A stretch of 48,145 nt of DNA from a virus, in IMG/VR virus record IMGVR_UViG_3300008113_004172, positions 1 to 48,145 of that record, one strand, 5' to 3'. The translations under genes were made by a program, and so were the position numbers. This document shows, piece by piece, positions 1 to 6,943 of the stretch. Under the pieces are notes generated by a model. The model made no database searches. It saw only the letters and a program-made list of their open reading frames with translations, and was not told where the DNA came from. How positions within the stretch are numbered: position 1 is the first letter of the stretch; the number at the start of each line of letters is the position of its first letter.

Positions 1-13
1 AGTCAACCTATAA

Positions 14-211
14 ATGAAGTTCTTTTCAAAGAAACCTGAGACGTGTTTCTTTTGTCAAGTTACCTTGAGTGCAGACAACACGTTTACACTTCAATACTCA
101 TCCGCAGAAGGAGTGCATACTGCAAAGATGTGCGGCGTGTGCTCTAAAACATTTGACGAACTTGCAGATATGAAAGAAGAGCTATATGACTCAAGATTTA
201 AAACCATTTGA
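14..211 (+). CDS. small CxxC/CxxC putative zinc-ribbon protein
   Basis: A 65-residue protein with two CxxC pairs, CFFC near residues 12-15 and CGVC near 40-43, spaced like a small zinc ribbon. The middle is polar and the C-terminus acidic, with no membrane segment. Its last 26 bases overlap the start of gp62, so the two are probably translated together. I recall short cysteine-pair proteins beside gene 62 in marine T4-like phages, so a place in the replication module is likely, but I know no function. No clear Shine-Dalgarno is visible because only 13 bases lie upstream. Metal binding is inferred from the cysteines alone. Confidence 0.6.
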   Translation: MKFFSKKPETCFFCQVTLSADNTFTLQYSSAEGVHTAKMCGVCSKTFDELADMKEELYDSRFKTI

Positions 212-581
212 CTTTGTAAAGTCTGCGTCGCACAGTAAGAAGGATCTAATTCGTGGTTCTGACTTTCCTGAGCAAACTGAGAAGCAATACATTCCGTTCA
301 TTACAAATCGAGCGTTCGCTGCCTTCGAGGATAGCATACTTCATGCGAACGAAATGAACATGCGTCACCATCTTTTTAAAGACGCTCAGTATCGCTACTA
401 TCTCGGTGTCCTGAGATCAAGGAACAGGTTCTCTCCTTGGCTAAAGGAACAGAAGAATACAGACCTCGATATGATACAGGAATACTACTCTGTGAACAGA
501 ACGGTAGCAAAGATGTATCTTAAGGTACTGACTGAAGAAGACTTGAAGCGTCTGCGTGACAAATTCCAGAAAGGCGGATAA
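186..581 (+). CDS. 62: clamp loader small subunit (gp62-like)
   Basis: A 131-residue protein resembling the short gp62 of marine T4-like phages: an early KPFDFV segment, a central NEMN...H segment (about residues 55-62), LRSRNRFSPW near 76-85 and a C-terminal LRDKFQKGG. In T4, gp62 with gp44 forms the ATP-driven clamp loader that places the gp45 clamp on DNA for the polymerase. T4 gp62 is longer (about 187 residues); the short form is usual in marine relatives. Gene 44 would be expected just left of the window. The next gene is regA, as in T4. Identification is from recalled family features; I could not run an alignment. Confidence 0.75.
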   Translation: MTQDLKPFDFVKSASHSKKDLIRGSDFPEQTEKQYIPFITNRAFAAFEDSILHANEMNMRHHLFKDAQYRYYLGVLRSRNRFSPWLKEQKNTDLDMIQEYYSVNRTVAKMYLKVLTEEDLKRLRDKFQKGG

Positions 582-582
582 G

Positions 583-590
583 TATAAATA
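583..590 (+). promoter_or_regulatory. T4-type late promoter box TATAAATA
   Basis: An exact match to the T4 late promoter consensus (recognised by gp55-type sigma with gp33/gp45), lying one base after the gp62 stop and about 50 bases before regA. It would drive regA, the dUTPase-like gene and the downstream small genes late in infection. It is unusual to see a late box in front of regA, an early/middle gene in T4. Confidence 0.6.
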
Positions 591-641
591 CTCGGATGGC
601 TTTTATGAGCATCATCGCAATAATAATAACTATAAAGGTGA

Positions 642-926
642 ATGTATCAATCGTGCCATATTCTACATAAGCAGGGACACTACGCGATTCTTCACTTCAA
701 AGAACTATTCATTTTGGATGGTAAAGAAAATACATTCGCGGACGAGGATAGAGCTAGAAGAAACACTGTGATTAATCTTTTAGAAGAGTGGGATCTATTA
801 AAGATTGTTGATCCTTCAAAGTCTGAAGACCCAGTCGCACCACTCAGTCAGATAAAGATCATATCACACAAAGAAAAGGACGAATGGATCTTAGAACCTA
901 AATACAATATCGGAAAAAAGAAGTAA
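642..926 (+). CDS. regA: translational repressor RegA, N-terminally short
   Basis: 94 residues that match RegA from about residue 32 of the 122-residue T4 protein: YQSCHIL, then HFKE, DGKE, ARRNTVINLLEEW, ISHKEKDEW and the end PKYNIG. RegA binds early mRNA start sites and represses their translation. The first ~31 residues, which in T4 carry helix A and part of the RNA-binding surface, are absent: the codon just before this ATG is a stop (639-641), and none of the three frames in the 60 bases after gp62 encodes the missing end. The GGTG immediately before the ATG is too close to be a normal Shine-Dalgarno. It is either a deletion derivative with doubtful function or an assembly error. Confidence 0.75.
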   Translation: MYQSCHILHKQGHYAILHFKELFILDGKENTFADEDRARRNTVINLLEEWDLLKIVDPSKSEDPVAPLSQIKIISHKEKDEWILEPKYNIGKKK

Positions 927-943
927 TTGAAGGAAATTATACT

Positions 944-1405
944 ATGAATGTTTTTCGTCTAAACAAAAGAGCAGAGATACCAACGCCAACTTCTGATAGA
1001 CCAGGCCAGTTTGATATTAAAGCGTGTTTCGATCTTGGTTCTAAAGTTTCGTATCACAATAGCGTAAATAAAGAAAACTTTGTTCCTGTACGTGTTATTA
1101 GCGGTAATGTATGCGTACAGATATACCCAGCTCAGAGATTTGCAATACCAACTGGGTTGATCTTTGACATCCCTGAAGGTCATATACTAAGATTAATGTC
1201 GACGGCTAACGTTACCTTAAAGAAGGGTCTCGTTATCGTTGACGGAACTGGAATTATTAATCCACACAGCGGAGAAGCTTTTGTGACTCTGCATAATATA
1301 TCAGATACGCCTGCCATTATTAATGACGGCGAAAGTATTGCTCTAGGTATGCTTGAGCAAGCACTGGTCTATGATATTACAGAGACTAGTGAAAGACCGT
1401 CGTAA
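944..1405 (+). CDS. dUTPase-fold protein with degenerate active-site motifs
   Basis: A 153-residue protein, about the length of trimeric dUTPases (dUTP to dUMP plus pyrophosphate). Visible family features are FDIKACFDL (motif 1 region, residues 23-31), IPTGLIFDIPEGHILRLMST (allosteric-strand and motif 2 region), GTGIINPHSGEAFVTLHN (motif 3 region) and DGESIALGMLE (motif 4). The key motif 3 Asp and Tyr of canonical enzymes read as Asn/His/Ser here, and no glycine-rich motif 5 is seen, so catalysis is doubtful. A good Shine-Dalgarno (AAGGAA) precedes the ATG. A dCTP-deaminase-related or non-enzymatic member of the same fold is an alternative. Confidence 0.6.
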   Translation: MNVFRLNKRAEIPTPTSDRPGQFDIKACFDLGSKVSYHNSVNKENFVPVRVISGNVCVQIYPAQRFAIPTGLIFDIPEGHILRLMSTANVTLKKGLVIVDGTGIINPHSGEAFVTLHNISDTPAIINDGESIALGMLEQALVYDITETSERPS

Positions 1406-1458
1406 GACGGAAAGAACCGGGTTATAACCCACATTACACAACACACAGGAGAAAACCA

Positions 1459-1680
1459 ATGACTACTAAGAACCCATTCGAGATCCGTGCCGAAATGCTT
1501 CAGCTCGCAAAAGAGTATATGGATCAGCAGTACCATATGAACGTTCAGTTTGCCGAAAAGATGATGGATCAAGGCAAGAAGACCGCCGAAGAAATGAAAG
1601 AGCATTATAAGATGTACTCCATGGATGAACTCATGGAAAAAGCAAAAGAAATGTACTCTTTCGTAAGTAAGAAGGACTAA
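1459..1680 (+). CDS. small conserved marine T4-like phage protein
   Basis: A 73-residue, charged, mostly helical protein starting MTTKNPFEIR with repeated Met-rich amphipathic stretches (EYMDQQYHMN, FAEKMMDQGK) and ending FVSKKD. The first ATG follows a strong AGGAG with a 7-8 base spacer. I recall close relatives in T4-like cyanophages near hsp20 and regA but know no function. There are no cysteines, membrane segments or recognisable enzyme motifs. A coiled-coil or phasin-like helical pair is possible from the heptad-like pattern. Confidence 0.65.
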   Translation: MTTKNPFEIRAEMLQLAKEYMDQQYHMNVQFAEKMMDQGKKTAEEMKEHYKMYSMDELMEKAKEMYSFVSKKD

Positions 1681-1683
1681 CAC

Positions 1684-1746
1684 ATGTTAGATCCGGATCA
1701 TTCTTACTTAAGAAGTCTGTCTGAAAAGAAGACAGGCGGCAAGTAA
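1684..1746 (+). CDS. possible 20-residue peptide
   Basis: An ATG four bases after the preceding stop, with AAGGA at 1672-1676 and a 7-base spacer, opens a 20-codon frame (MLDPDHSYLRSLSEKKTGGK) closed by TAA one base before the late-promoter box. The ribosome site is well placed, which is the only reason to list it. It may also be the leftover front of a larger gene lost upstream of hsp20. Confidence 0.35.
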   Translation: MLDPDHSYLRSLSEKKTGGK

Positions 1747-1747
1747 A

Positions 1748-1755
1748 TATAAATA
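1748..1755 (+). promoter_or_regulatory. T4-type late promoter box TATAAATA
   Basis: Exact late consensus about 88 bases before the hsp20 start, in an otherwise non-coding 96-base gap. It would give hsp20 its own late transcript, ended by the hairpin at 2208-2235. Confidence 0.7.
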
Positions 1756-1842
1756 GAAGTGGAGGCGCCAAATGGGTCTCCACTTTTTGCAAACCGGTCA
1801 GATGACGGTTAGAATAAAACTCGCTTAATAAAGGAGAAACAA

Positions 1843-2304
1843 ATGAACACACGTAAGTTTAGTACAAACGATCTACTTAGCGATCCATTCTTTATTGGAT
1901 TCGACTCAATCTTAAATAAGATAGATACAATCAATAGATCCAACGCATCAAACTATCCACCATACAATCTAATTAAGACTGGTGAAGACACCTACGTTAT
2001 TGAACTAGCTGTAGCAGGATTTAAAGAAGAGGACTTTGATATCGAAGTTCACGACGGAGTCCTTACGATTAGCGCAAACGTAGTCGACACCGGCAGTACT
2101 AATACAACTTATCTACATAAGGGAATTGCAGCAAGAAGCTTTACTCGTAAGTTTACTCTCGCCGATACGATCGAGGTAAAGGGTGTATCTCTAGAAAAAG
2201 GTATGCTAAAAAAGGGAGCGAAAGCTCCCTTTTTTAATTTGCGCCAGCCGGTCTTGAAAGAGCGTCTAGGTCAGATCTACTCGCACCAAACGAGTTTATT
2301 ATAG
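1843..2304 (+). CDS. hsp20: Hsp20 small heat-shock protein, C-terminally altered
   Basis: The first ~120 residues are an alpha-crystallin domain protein of the IbpA type often found in marine T4-like phages: YPPYNLIKTGEDTYVIELAV (40-59), GFKEEDFDIEV (60-70), HKGIAARSFTRKFTLAD (92-108) and VSLEKGML. Such proteins hold unfolded proteins, and in phages are thought to help folding or assembly. After GML the usual last beta strand and C-terminal tail (iPe...k..I.I) are missing; the frame instead reads through the terminator hairpin at 2208-2235 and 70 bases into the 3' end of the opposite gene before stopping. The C-terminal ~33 residues are thus not Hsp20-like. The start has an AAGGAG site with an 8-base spacer. 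Oligomerisation, which needs the C-terminal tail, should be impaired. Confidence 0.8.
   Translation: MNTRKFSTNDLLSDPFFIGFDSILNKIDTINRSNASNYPPYNLIKTGEDTYVIELAVAGFKEEDFDIEVHDGVLTISANVVDTGSTNTTYLHKGIAARSFTRKFTLADTIEVKGVSLEKGMLKKGAKAPFFNLRQPVLKERLGQIYSHQTSLL
2208..2235. terminator. bidirectional rho-independent terminator
   Basis: A perfect GGGAGC/GCTCCC stem (2214-2219 and 2224-2229) with a GAAA tetraloop, flanked by six A's on the left and six T's on the right, so it works in both directions. It separates the rightward hsp20 unit from the leftward tail unit; the stop codon of the leftward gene (2236-2234) sits in its T-run. Confidence 0.9.
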
Positions 2305-4120
2305 TAGAAGCGGTGCCGCCTCTGGAATTAACATTTGTCTGACTGTTATTTGGTGCATTGATAATGATTGGTTTTGTAGCAGCCGCTTGAGTTTCAATAG
2401 CTGAAAGTTTTAGTCCCCAACTATCATCAAAGTTATTTGCTAAGATTTGTCCAGCATCGGTATTTCTTGGAACGACAGCTTCTAGGCCGTGTAGAGTTGC
2501 ACGAGTTCCTTCACCAAAGTTAACAAACCCTCTCGTCCCAGTTCTCATCTGTGGCCCAGATCCAAAATCTTCTTGGAATTCTGGAGTAACAACATTTCTT
2601 CCGCTTCTTCTAGCATTTAACTCTCTAGGAGTGAGTTCTCTAGAAGTTTCATCTTCATCCCATGAAAATAAACTTCCAAGCCAATCGATTATAGAGTATA
2701 CCTTTTCCATTATCCAATCTTGTAACTTAAACGGCGGGCCTTCCGACTCGTCAAACCCGAATAGTCCTTTAACGAAGTTTATTGCCATATTCACTGGTGC
2801 AAATACGAAGTCCTGCAACTTACCGAGGGCACCAAAGAGAGTCATGTCTTCTTCTGTGAACGTGAAAAGATCCGTGACTACGCTCAATGCAGACGAAACT
2901 CCATCAAATATAGATCCTATAACCTGCTTAAATATATCAGTAAAGCTAAACGAATCTAGAACTTCCGCTGCTTTTTCAAATCCTAGAGCTCCAGCAACCC
3001 ACGAAACGACGTTCTTTAACAGATCCAACGGGGCTGCAATTAGCGACGTGAAGAACCCAGAAAGCGCACCCTCAAAGGCACCGAGTATACCACCTTCTGC
3101 GTAACCATCTATTGCACCCTTAATCGTTTCAAACGCTGTCATAATGATTGCGATCGGGGCAAATATCTTTCCCACAACGCCAGCTATCTTTCCAATCTGC
3201 GATCCTAGAGATCCAAACCATCCTGTTATTGACTTAAAAATACCAGCTATTTTTCCAGGCCCACCACGAGGACCGGCCAATTCCTTTAAAGTAGTGAGAG
3301 CGGTTCTAAACGGTTCAATAAGAATATCTATTGTCTTTCCAACGGATGATATTAAAGCTGCAAATTTTGAACCAGAACCACCGGCCGAACCGGCAGGAAA
3401 CAAACCCTTTATACTCTTAATGAAATTATTAAACGCGTCATCTACTGCAACTCTTACAACCCCGGCCCTAACCTTAAAGTCGTCAACTATTGACTTAAAC
3501 CCAGCCGCTATCGAAGATATTCTAGAAGATAAGCTTACTTTAAAATCGTCGAATATCTTTACTAAACCCGGGGCGAATGCTTTAAAGTAAGTTTTTATTG
3601 CTGTTAGTTGCCCTTTGATTAGACCGATCGTTGCCCCAACACTTAGAGCAAGAGCCGCAGCCCCGACCGCAAGTGCTGCAAATTTACCTAGAATATTTTT
3701 ACCAAAGAGTGCAGCCAATCCACCTAACAAGCCAGCAAGAGTGTTATCAGATTGAGGCTGCGGGGCGGGTGGTGGGGTGGGGGTCGGCTGTTCTGGAGTT
3801 TGGTTTTCTCTACTACTTCTATCAGCAGCGGCAAGTTTGTCTCTCTGTTCTGCTTTTTCAGCTTCGCTTACTTGCAGATTTAACATTGTTTCCAATATTC
3901 CGGTCTGTTGTTTTATTTGATCATACGTAGACGACAATATCTTAGTCTGTGCTTCAATTTGATCATATACAGATACCATAATAGATTTAAAAATTCCAGC
4001 CTCAGATGACGCAGATCTGCTAGCGCTAGGCTTCAAAATAGATTCTAATATCCCAGTCTGTTCTTTAACATGGTTATCTACAGATTCCATTAATTGAGCT
4101 AGGTCGTTTACGTCCGCCAT
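2234..4120 (-). CDS. probable tail tape measure protein (gp29 analogue)
   Basis: 628 residues; an N-terminal third rich in heptad-like repeats with recurring EQTGILE / AQTKILS / QQTGILE phrases (residues ~20-90), a Pro/Gln linker (~110-125), a strongly hydrophobic Ala/Gly helix (about 143-170) and further hydrophobic helices to ~450. Near the C-terminus is FVNFGEGTRATLHGLEAVVP, a phrase typical of phage tape-measure and tail-length proteins. T4 gp29 has 590 residues. The position directly after gp26 and a frameshift-linked extension is the chaperone-then-tape-measure order seen in many long-tailed phages. It would set tail length inside the tube and help membrane passage. The function is inferred from context and composition, not from clear homology to gp29. 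Confidence 0.6.
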   Translation of the reverse strand: MADVNDLAQLMESVDNHVKEQTGILESILKPSASRSASSEAGIFKSIMVSVYDQIEAQTKILSSTYDQIKQQTGILETMLNLQVSEAEKAEQRDKLAAADRSSRENQTPEQPTPTPPPAPQPQSDNTLAGLLGGLAALFGKNILGKFAALAVGAAALALSVGATIGLIKGQLTAIKTYFKAFAPGLVKIFDDFKVSLSSRISSIAAGFKSIVDDFKVRAGVVRVAVDDAFNNFIKSIKGLFPAGSAGGSGSKFAALISSVGKTIDILIEPFRTALTTLKELAGPRGGPGKIAGIFKSITGWFGSLGSQIGKIAGVVGKIFAPIAIIMTAFETIKGAIDGYAEGGILGAFEGALSGFFTSLIAAPLDLLKNVVSWVAGALGFEKAAEVLDSFSFTDIFKQVIGSIFDGVSSALSVVTDLFTFTEEDMTLFGALGKLQDFVFAPVNMAINFVKGLFGFDESEGPPFKLQDWIMEKVYSIIDWLGSLFSWDEDETSRELTPRELNARRSGRNVVTPEFQEDFGSGPQMRTGTRGFVNFGEGTRATLHGLEAVVPRNTDAGQILANNFDDSWGLKLSAIETQAAATKPIIINAPNNSQTNVNSRGGTASTIINSFGASRSDLDALSRPAGAN

Positions 4121-4122
4121 TT

Positions 4123-4290
4123 TTAGTTCCTGCTTTCCTCTTGTTTCTTAACAAATTCGACCAGCAAGTCGAAATAAAGATCTCTTTCATAAGGCATCAT
4201 ATTTTCAATTTCTGTTATTGAATACTTGTGGTGTTGAGCCATTCCGAATATTTTTTGGTAATACATATAGAGATTTGTATGACTCAACAT
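4123..4290 (-). CDS. gp51-like / tail-chaperone C-terminal extension (55 aa)
   Basis: A 55-codon frame starting at an ATG that overlaps the gp26 stop (TGATG) and ending three bases before the next gene. The core AQHHKYSITEIENMMPYERD resembles the short protein annotated as gp51 (hub assembly) in marine T4-like phages. No Shine-Dalgarno stands before the ATG: the upstream sequence is the T7 run of the gp26 end. A -1 slip on that run continues gp26 straight into this frame with two linker codons (Tyr-Leu), giving a fusion of about 289 residues. It may therefore be made only as a gp26 extension, by start-stop coupling, or both. Confidence 0.65.
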   Translation of the reverse strand: MLSHTNLYMYYQKIFGMAQHHKYSITEIENMMPYERDLYFDLLVEFVKKQEESRN

Positions 4291-4991
4291 CAGATAAAAA
4301 AAGATTGAATTCCTTCTACAACAAATGTCTTTTTGTCACCGTTGGAATTTACGTATGGTATTTCATGACGAACCTTTGGAATAGTGTCAAAGAATTCTTT
4401 CATCTGTTTCACTACGTCACTGTGAAGGCTCTCAACGAAATCATCAACTTCTTTCTTTGAAAAGTCTTTAAAGTTATACACCGTGTCCTCAGACGCGAGC
4501 TTATCCATGCAAGAAATTAGAATCTCAAATGAAGAGTTTGTGGTTATCTCTTCTTCATTTAACATACCTTTAAACATGCTTATAGAAGGATACTTTAAAA
4601 ATAATGTATATGTATCATCTATCTTAATTCTATTAACGTGTCTTTCATCTTTAATCACTTTAACATTTGAAATTTCCATCGAAAGCTTAATCTTTTCTTT
4701 CGTATCAGGATCTTCTATCTCAAATTTTATTTCGTTATCTACGGACTTTGATCTAAGGTTAATGAGAATATATTCTAAGTCAAAAACTGCAAGATCTTCT
4801 GCATCAAAATCAATAAGGCAATTATTCACGATCTGATTTACCGCATTCATCATTTGTGTACTATCTTTTGCTTCTTGGGCAGTTAACAGTATCTTTTCTT
4901 CTTTTACCGTAAATGGTCTAAACTTAACTATCTTGTCATTAGAAGGAAGTCTCAACTCATATATCGGTAGATCAATCTTAGGTAGTGCCAT
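4290..4991 (-). CDS. 26: baseplate hub / tail assembly chaperone gp26
   Basis: A 233-residue protein with the start pattern of marine T4-like gp26: MALPKIDLPIYELRLPS, then KFRPFTVKEEKILLTAQEAKD (~24-44), and the DLEYILINLRSKSV segment (~70-85). This is the T4_baseplate family (Pfam PF12322 as I recall). T4 gp26 (about 208 residues) is needed to assemble the baseplate hub. The gene ends on a T7 run that can shift ribosomes into the downstream 55-codon frame, which supports a tail-chaperone role for the tape measure that follows. The start is preceded on its strand by AAGGAGAC. Confidence 0.8.
   Translation of the reverse strand: MALPKIDLPIYELRLPSNDKIVKFRPFTVKEEKILLTAQEAKDSTQMMNAVNQIVNNCLIDFDAEDLAVFDLEYILINLRSKSVDNEIKFEIEDPDTKEKIKLSMEISNVKVIKDERHVNRIKIDDTYTLFLKYPSISMFKGMLNEEEITTNSSFEILISCMDKLASEDTVYNFKDFSKKEVDDFVESLHSDVVKQMKEFFDTIPKVRHEIPYVNSNGDKKTFVVEGIQSFFI
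4296..4302 (-). promoter_or_regulatory. putative -1 ribosomal frameshift slippery site (T TTT TTT)
   Basis: On the minus strand the gp26 end reads TCT TTT TTT ATC TGA. The seven T's fit X XXY YYZ in the gp26 frame (T from the Ser codon, then two Phe codons). Slipping one base back gives TTT TAT CTG ATG and enters the 55-codon frame. Lambda G/GT and many other tail chaperone pairs just before tape-measure genes use this arrangement. Confidence 0.6.
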
Positions 4992-5006
4992 TCTATAGTC
5001 TCCTTA

Positions 5007-5804
5007 TTATTTAAAAATATTCCCAATTGTGTTCAAACCAGTTTTTATTTGAGAGAACCCATTGTTAAAGTTATTCAATCCCGTATTAAATCTTGTGAGA
5101 GCGTTAACTGCATCCTGAATTGATGTTGGTAGTCTTCCTTGGTTGATTAACTGACCAGACGTTCCAATTCTGTTTATTAACTCAAGGTATCCAGTCCCTC
5201 TCGTGTCTCTCTGCGTGTATGTTCCTTTTTTGAATCCTGATACGCTAACTCTTGAGTATGCAAAATTCACAGTAGCAGTTGCGTAACTGTCGTTGTCAGA
5301 CCAAGAAAGAGTTTCTCCAGATACTTCAGTAGGAAACGCGTCTTCTAAAACGTATTCATAGTAAATATCTTGAGAATCAGTACTATAGTTCTTAATTGTT
5401 ATTCTGGTCGATATATCTCTTATATACCCAAGTTCGTATGGTAACTGATCGTTAACTGATAAGTATCCGCCCCTAGTCGTATCAAAGTTAACTACGCTTT
5501 GCATCCACTGATGAAAGAAACTAATAACCTGATGATCTGAATCTAGCATAAAAATTGCGTTTACTGGCGTAGGAACCATTTGAACCGGAATGGACTGTCT
5601 AATGCCAAAGCCGTTTGGATAATTATCTGTAACGCTAACGTTTATGCCGGGCGCTTGAACCGCCTGACAAAAGAACGTTAGATCACGTAAAGCTATACCT
5701 CGTATAACTGGGGCATTCGCGATTTCAACCACAAATAAGTTCTTACGGGCAGCGCCGCCGTACTTATTCATTGTGCCTTTAAATTCGTTTATGTTAAATG
5801 GCAT
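5007..5804 (-). CDS. 54: tail-tube-fold baseplate protein (gp54-like tube initiator)
   Basis: 265 residues. The N-terminal phrase ARKNLFVVEIANAPVIRG...LTFFCQAVQAPGINV is the signature opening of tail-tube-fold proteins (T4 gp19 begins ARPNLFQVEI...FQCKATALPAG). The downstream parts, including MDSDHQVISFFHQWMQSV and YELGYIRDI...YEYVLEDAFPTEV, also follow the gp19 fold order. It is longer than gp19 (163 residues) and lies among baseplate genes rather than beside a sheath gene, so the tube initiator gp54 is the better match; with gp48 it would form the platform on which the tube polymerises. A second tube protein is the alternative. It overlaps the upstream gene by one base. Confidence 0.6.
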   Translation of the reverse strand: MPFNINEFKGTMNKYGGAARKNLFVVEIANAPVIRGIALRDLTFFCQAVQAPGINVSVTDNYPNGFGIRQSIPVQMVPTPVNAIFMLDSDHQVISFFHQWMQSVVNFDTTRGGYLSVNDQLPYELGYIRDISTRITIKNYSTDSQDIYYEYVLEDAFPTEVSGETLSWSDNDSYATATVNFAYSRVSVSGFKKGTYTQRDTRGTGYLELINRIGTSGQLINQGRLPTSIQDAVNALTRFNTGLNNFNNGFSQIKTGLNTIGNIFK

Positions 5805-6421
5805 TATCGCCCGCCTCTTATGATCTTTCTTGAGTCTTCCCAGACTTTACTCTTACTTGCGCCAACGAAGTTTTCTGTTGGCAAGAAAAGTGCTACGTCC
5901 CACTCTGATGGATTTATGTACACAAGCCTAGTCCTTACTTGTGATGCTAGATAGTGTTTCACGGTTGGTCTAAATTCCTTGTATTGAGATGCACCGTTCA
6001 ATAGACTATATGACGCCCTTAATTTAGTAGTTTCATCAAACTTATCATTCGATGCAACATTATATAAAGCATCCATTAATTTTGCTCTTTGTGTGAGTGG
6101 CAAGTAGTGAAAGTTAATACCAAGAAAGCCACCCTTTGCTCTATTTATCGGGAATATAAGAGGAAACCTATCATAGTAAGGAAGCGTATCTTTATGTTTT
6201 GGATCGTACACAAACATATACATATGGCCGATACGAAATCTATTCTCATAACGATCAGTTCCCATTTCACGTATGAACTTGAGTTCCTTGTCTTTAAACT
6301 CAGATTTCGCAATACCGTTTGCTTGGTCTCGGTACCAATCACGCGCGGCCTTTGTTCTCGCTGGCACCTGCCCAGAACGAATTCCCTTTAGGAGAAGATC
6401 GTCAAAAACCTTTGCTACCAT
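5804..6421 (-). CDS. conserved T4-like marine phage structural protein
   Basis: 205 residues, basic, starting MVAKVFDDLLLKGIRSGQVP. It carries MYMFVYDPKHKDTLPYYDRF (about residues 67-86), GGFLGINFHYLP (~97-108), then TKLRASYSLL and a C-terminal YINPSEWDVALFLPTENF. I recall this protein next to gp4 in T4-like cyanophages, where it is listed as a virion or hypothetical protein; its function is not known to me. Its place between gp4 and the tube-fold protein, one base from each, suggests head completion or head-tail joining. A gp2-like (DNA end protector) role would fit T4 gene order but I see no sequence proof. Confidence 0.6.
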   Translation of the reverse strand: MVAKVFDDLLLKGIRSGQVPARTKAARDWYRDQANGIAKSEFKDKELKFIREMGTDRYENRFRIGHMYMFVYDPKHKDTLPYYDRFPLIFPINRAKGGFLGINFHYLPLTQRAKLMDALYNVASNDKFDETTKLRASYSLLNGASQYKEFRPTVKHYLASQVRTRLVYINPSEWDVALFLPTENFVGASKSKVWEDSRKIIRGGR

Positions 6422-6422
6422 A

Positions 6423-6881
6423 TTACTTAATTCCTAGGTGATCTTCGGTTATAACTTGAAACTGCCAACCCTTTTCGGCGCAGAACTTTTTTGCTGCAAT
6501 CCATTTTGCTTCGTTTACTCCGTAGGTCTTCACTTCGTTAATATACCTTCTTGAAACTCTACCGGATGGAGTAGCATTCTTCTTTCTTATATCCGGTGGC
6601 TTGGTTTGAGCCTTAGGTTTTATCTCTATCATAATAGTCTCGGTAACACCCTCAGCAGTCTTTTTCTTTAGAACCACGTCTGGAAAGTAACGATGCATTC
6701 TTCCATCTATAGGAGATAAGTATGGAACTATGTACTCTTCAGAAGCCCACCATAATACATCTGGGTGATCATCTAGATGACGAAAGAACTTAAACTCCCA
6801 AAGAGAACGATAGGTGATTTTAGTTGGATCGCCATTATACTTCTCTGGATGTTTTGGTCTAAATCGGCCTTTGTAAGACAT
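6423..6881 (-). CDS. 4: head completion protein gp4 (gp50)
   Basis: 152 residues closely following T4 gp4 (150 residues): YKGRFRPKHPEKYNGDPTKI, TYRSLWEFKFFRHLD, ASEEYIVPYLSPIDGRMHRY, FPDVVLKKK and IEIKPKAQTKPP. The family shares a restriction-nuclease/TnsA-like core; the candidate catalytic residues are the E of the RSLWEFK segment, D of FPDVV and E-x-K of IEIKPK. gp4 works after DNA packaging, before the tail joins. First gene of the leftward unit; GGAAAG lies seven bases before the ATG and a late promoter box at 6930-6923 points at it. Confidence 0.9.
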   Translation of the reverse strand: MSYKGRFRPKHPEKYNGDPTKITYRSLWEFKFFRHLDDHPDVLWWASEEYIVPYLSPIDGRMHRYFPDVVLKKKTAEGVTETIMIEIKPKAQTKPPDIRKKNATPSGRVSRRYINEVKTYGVNEAKWIAAKKFCAEKGWQFQVITEDHLGIK

Positions 6882-6897
6882 GTCTTTCCGTTTTCAA

Positions 6898-6905
6898 TAT
6901 AAATA
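6898..6905 (+). promoter_or_regulatory. T4-type late promoter box, rightward
   Basis: Exact TATAAATA 39 bases before the gp48 start; start of transcription expected near 6912. It faces the leftward box at 6930-6923. Confidence 0.8.
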
Positions 6906-6922
6906 GAATCAATCTCATATCC

Positions 6923-6930
6923 TATTTATA
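6923..6930 (-). promoter_or_regulatory. T4-type late promoter box, leftward
   Basis: The plus strand reads TATTTATA, an exact TATAAATA on the minus strand, about 42 bases before the gp4 start. Transcription should begin near 6916 and run left through gp4 to the tape measure. Confidence 0.8.
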
Positions 6931-6943
6931 AAGGAAACTTGCG

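Noticed and set aside
556-771. Frame starting inside gp62 and overlapping regA
   Set aside because: It conflicts with both genes, and its sequence does not supply the missing RegA N-terminus.
2631-3104. Plus-strand frame inside the tape-measure gene
   Set aside because: Antisense shadow of the long minus-strand gene; Ser/Asn-rich, without a ribosome site or domain.
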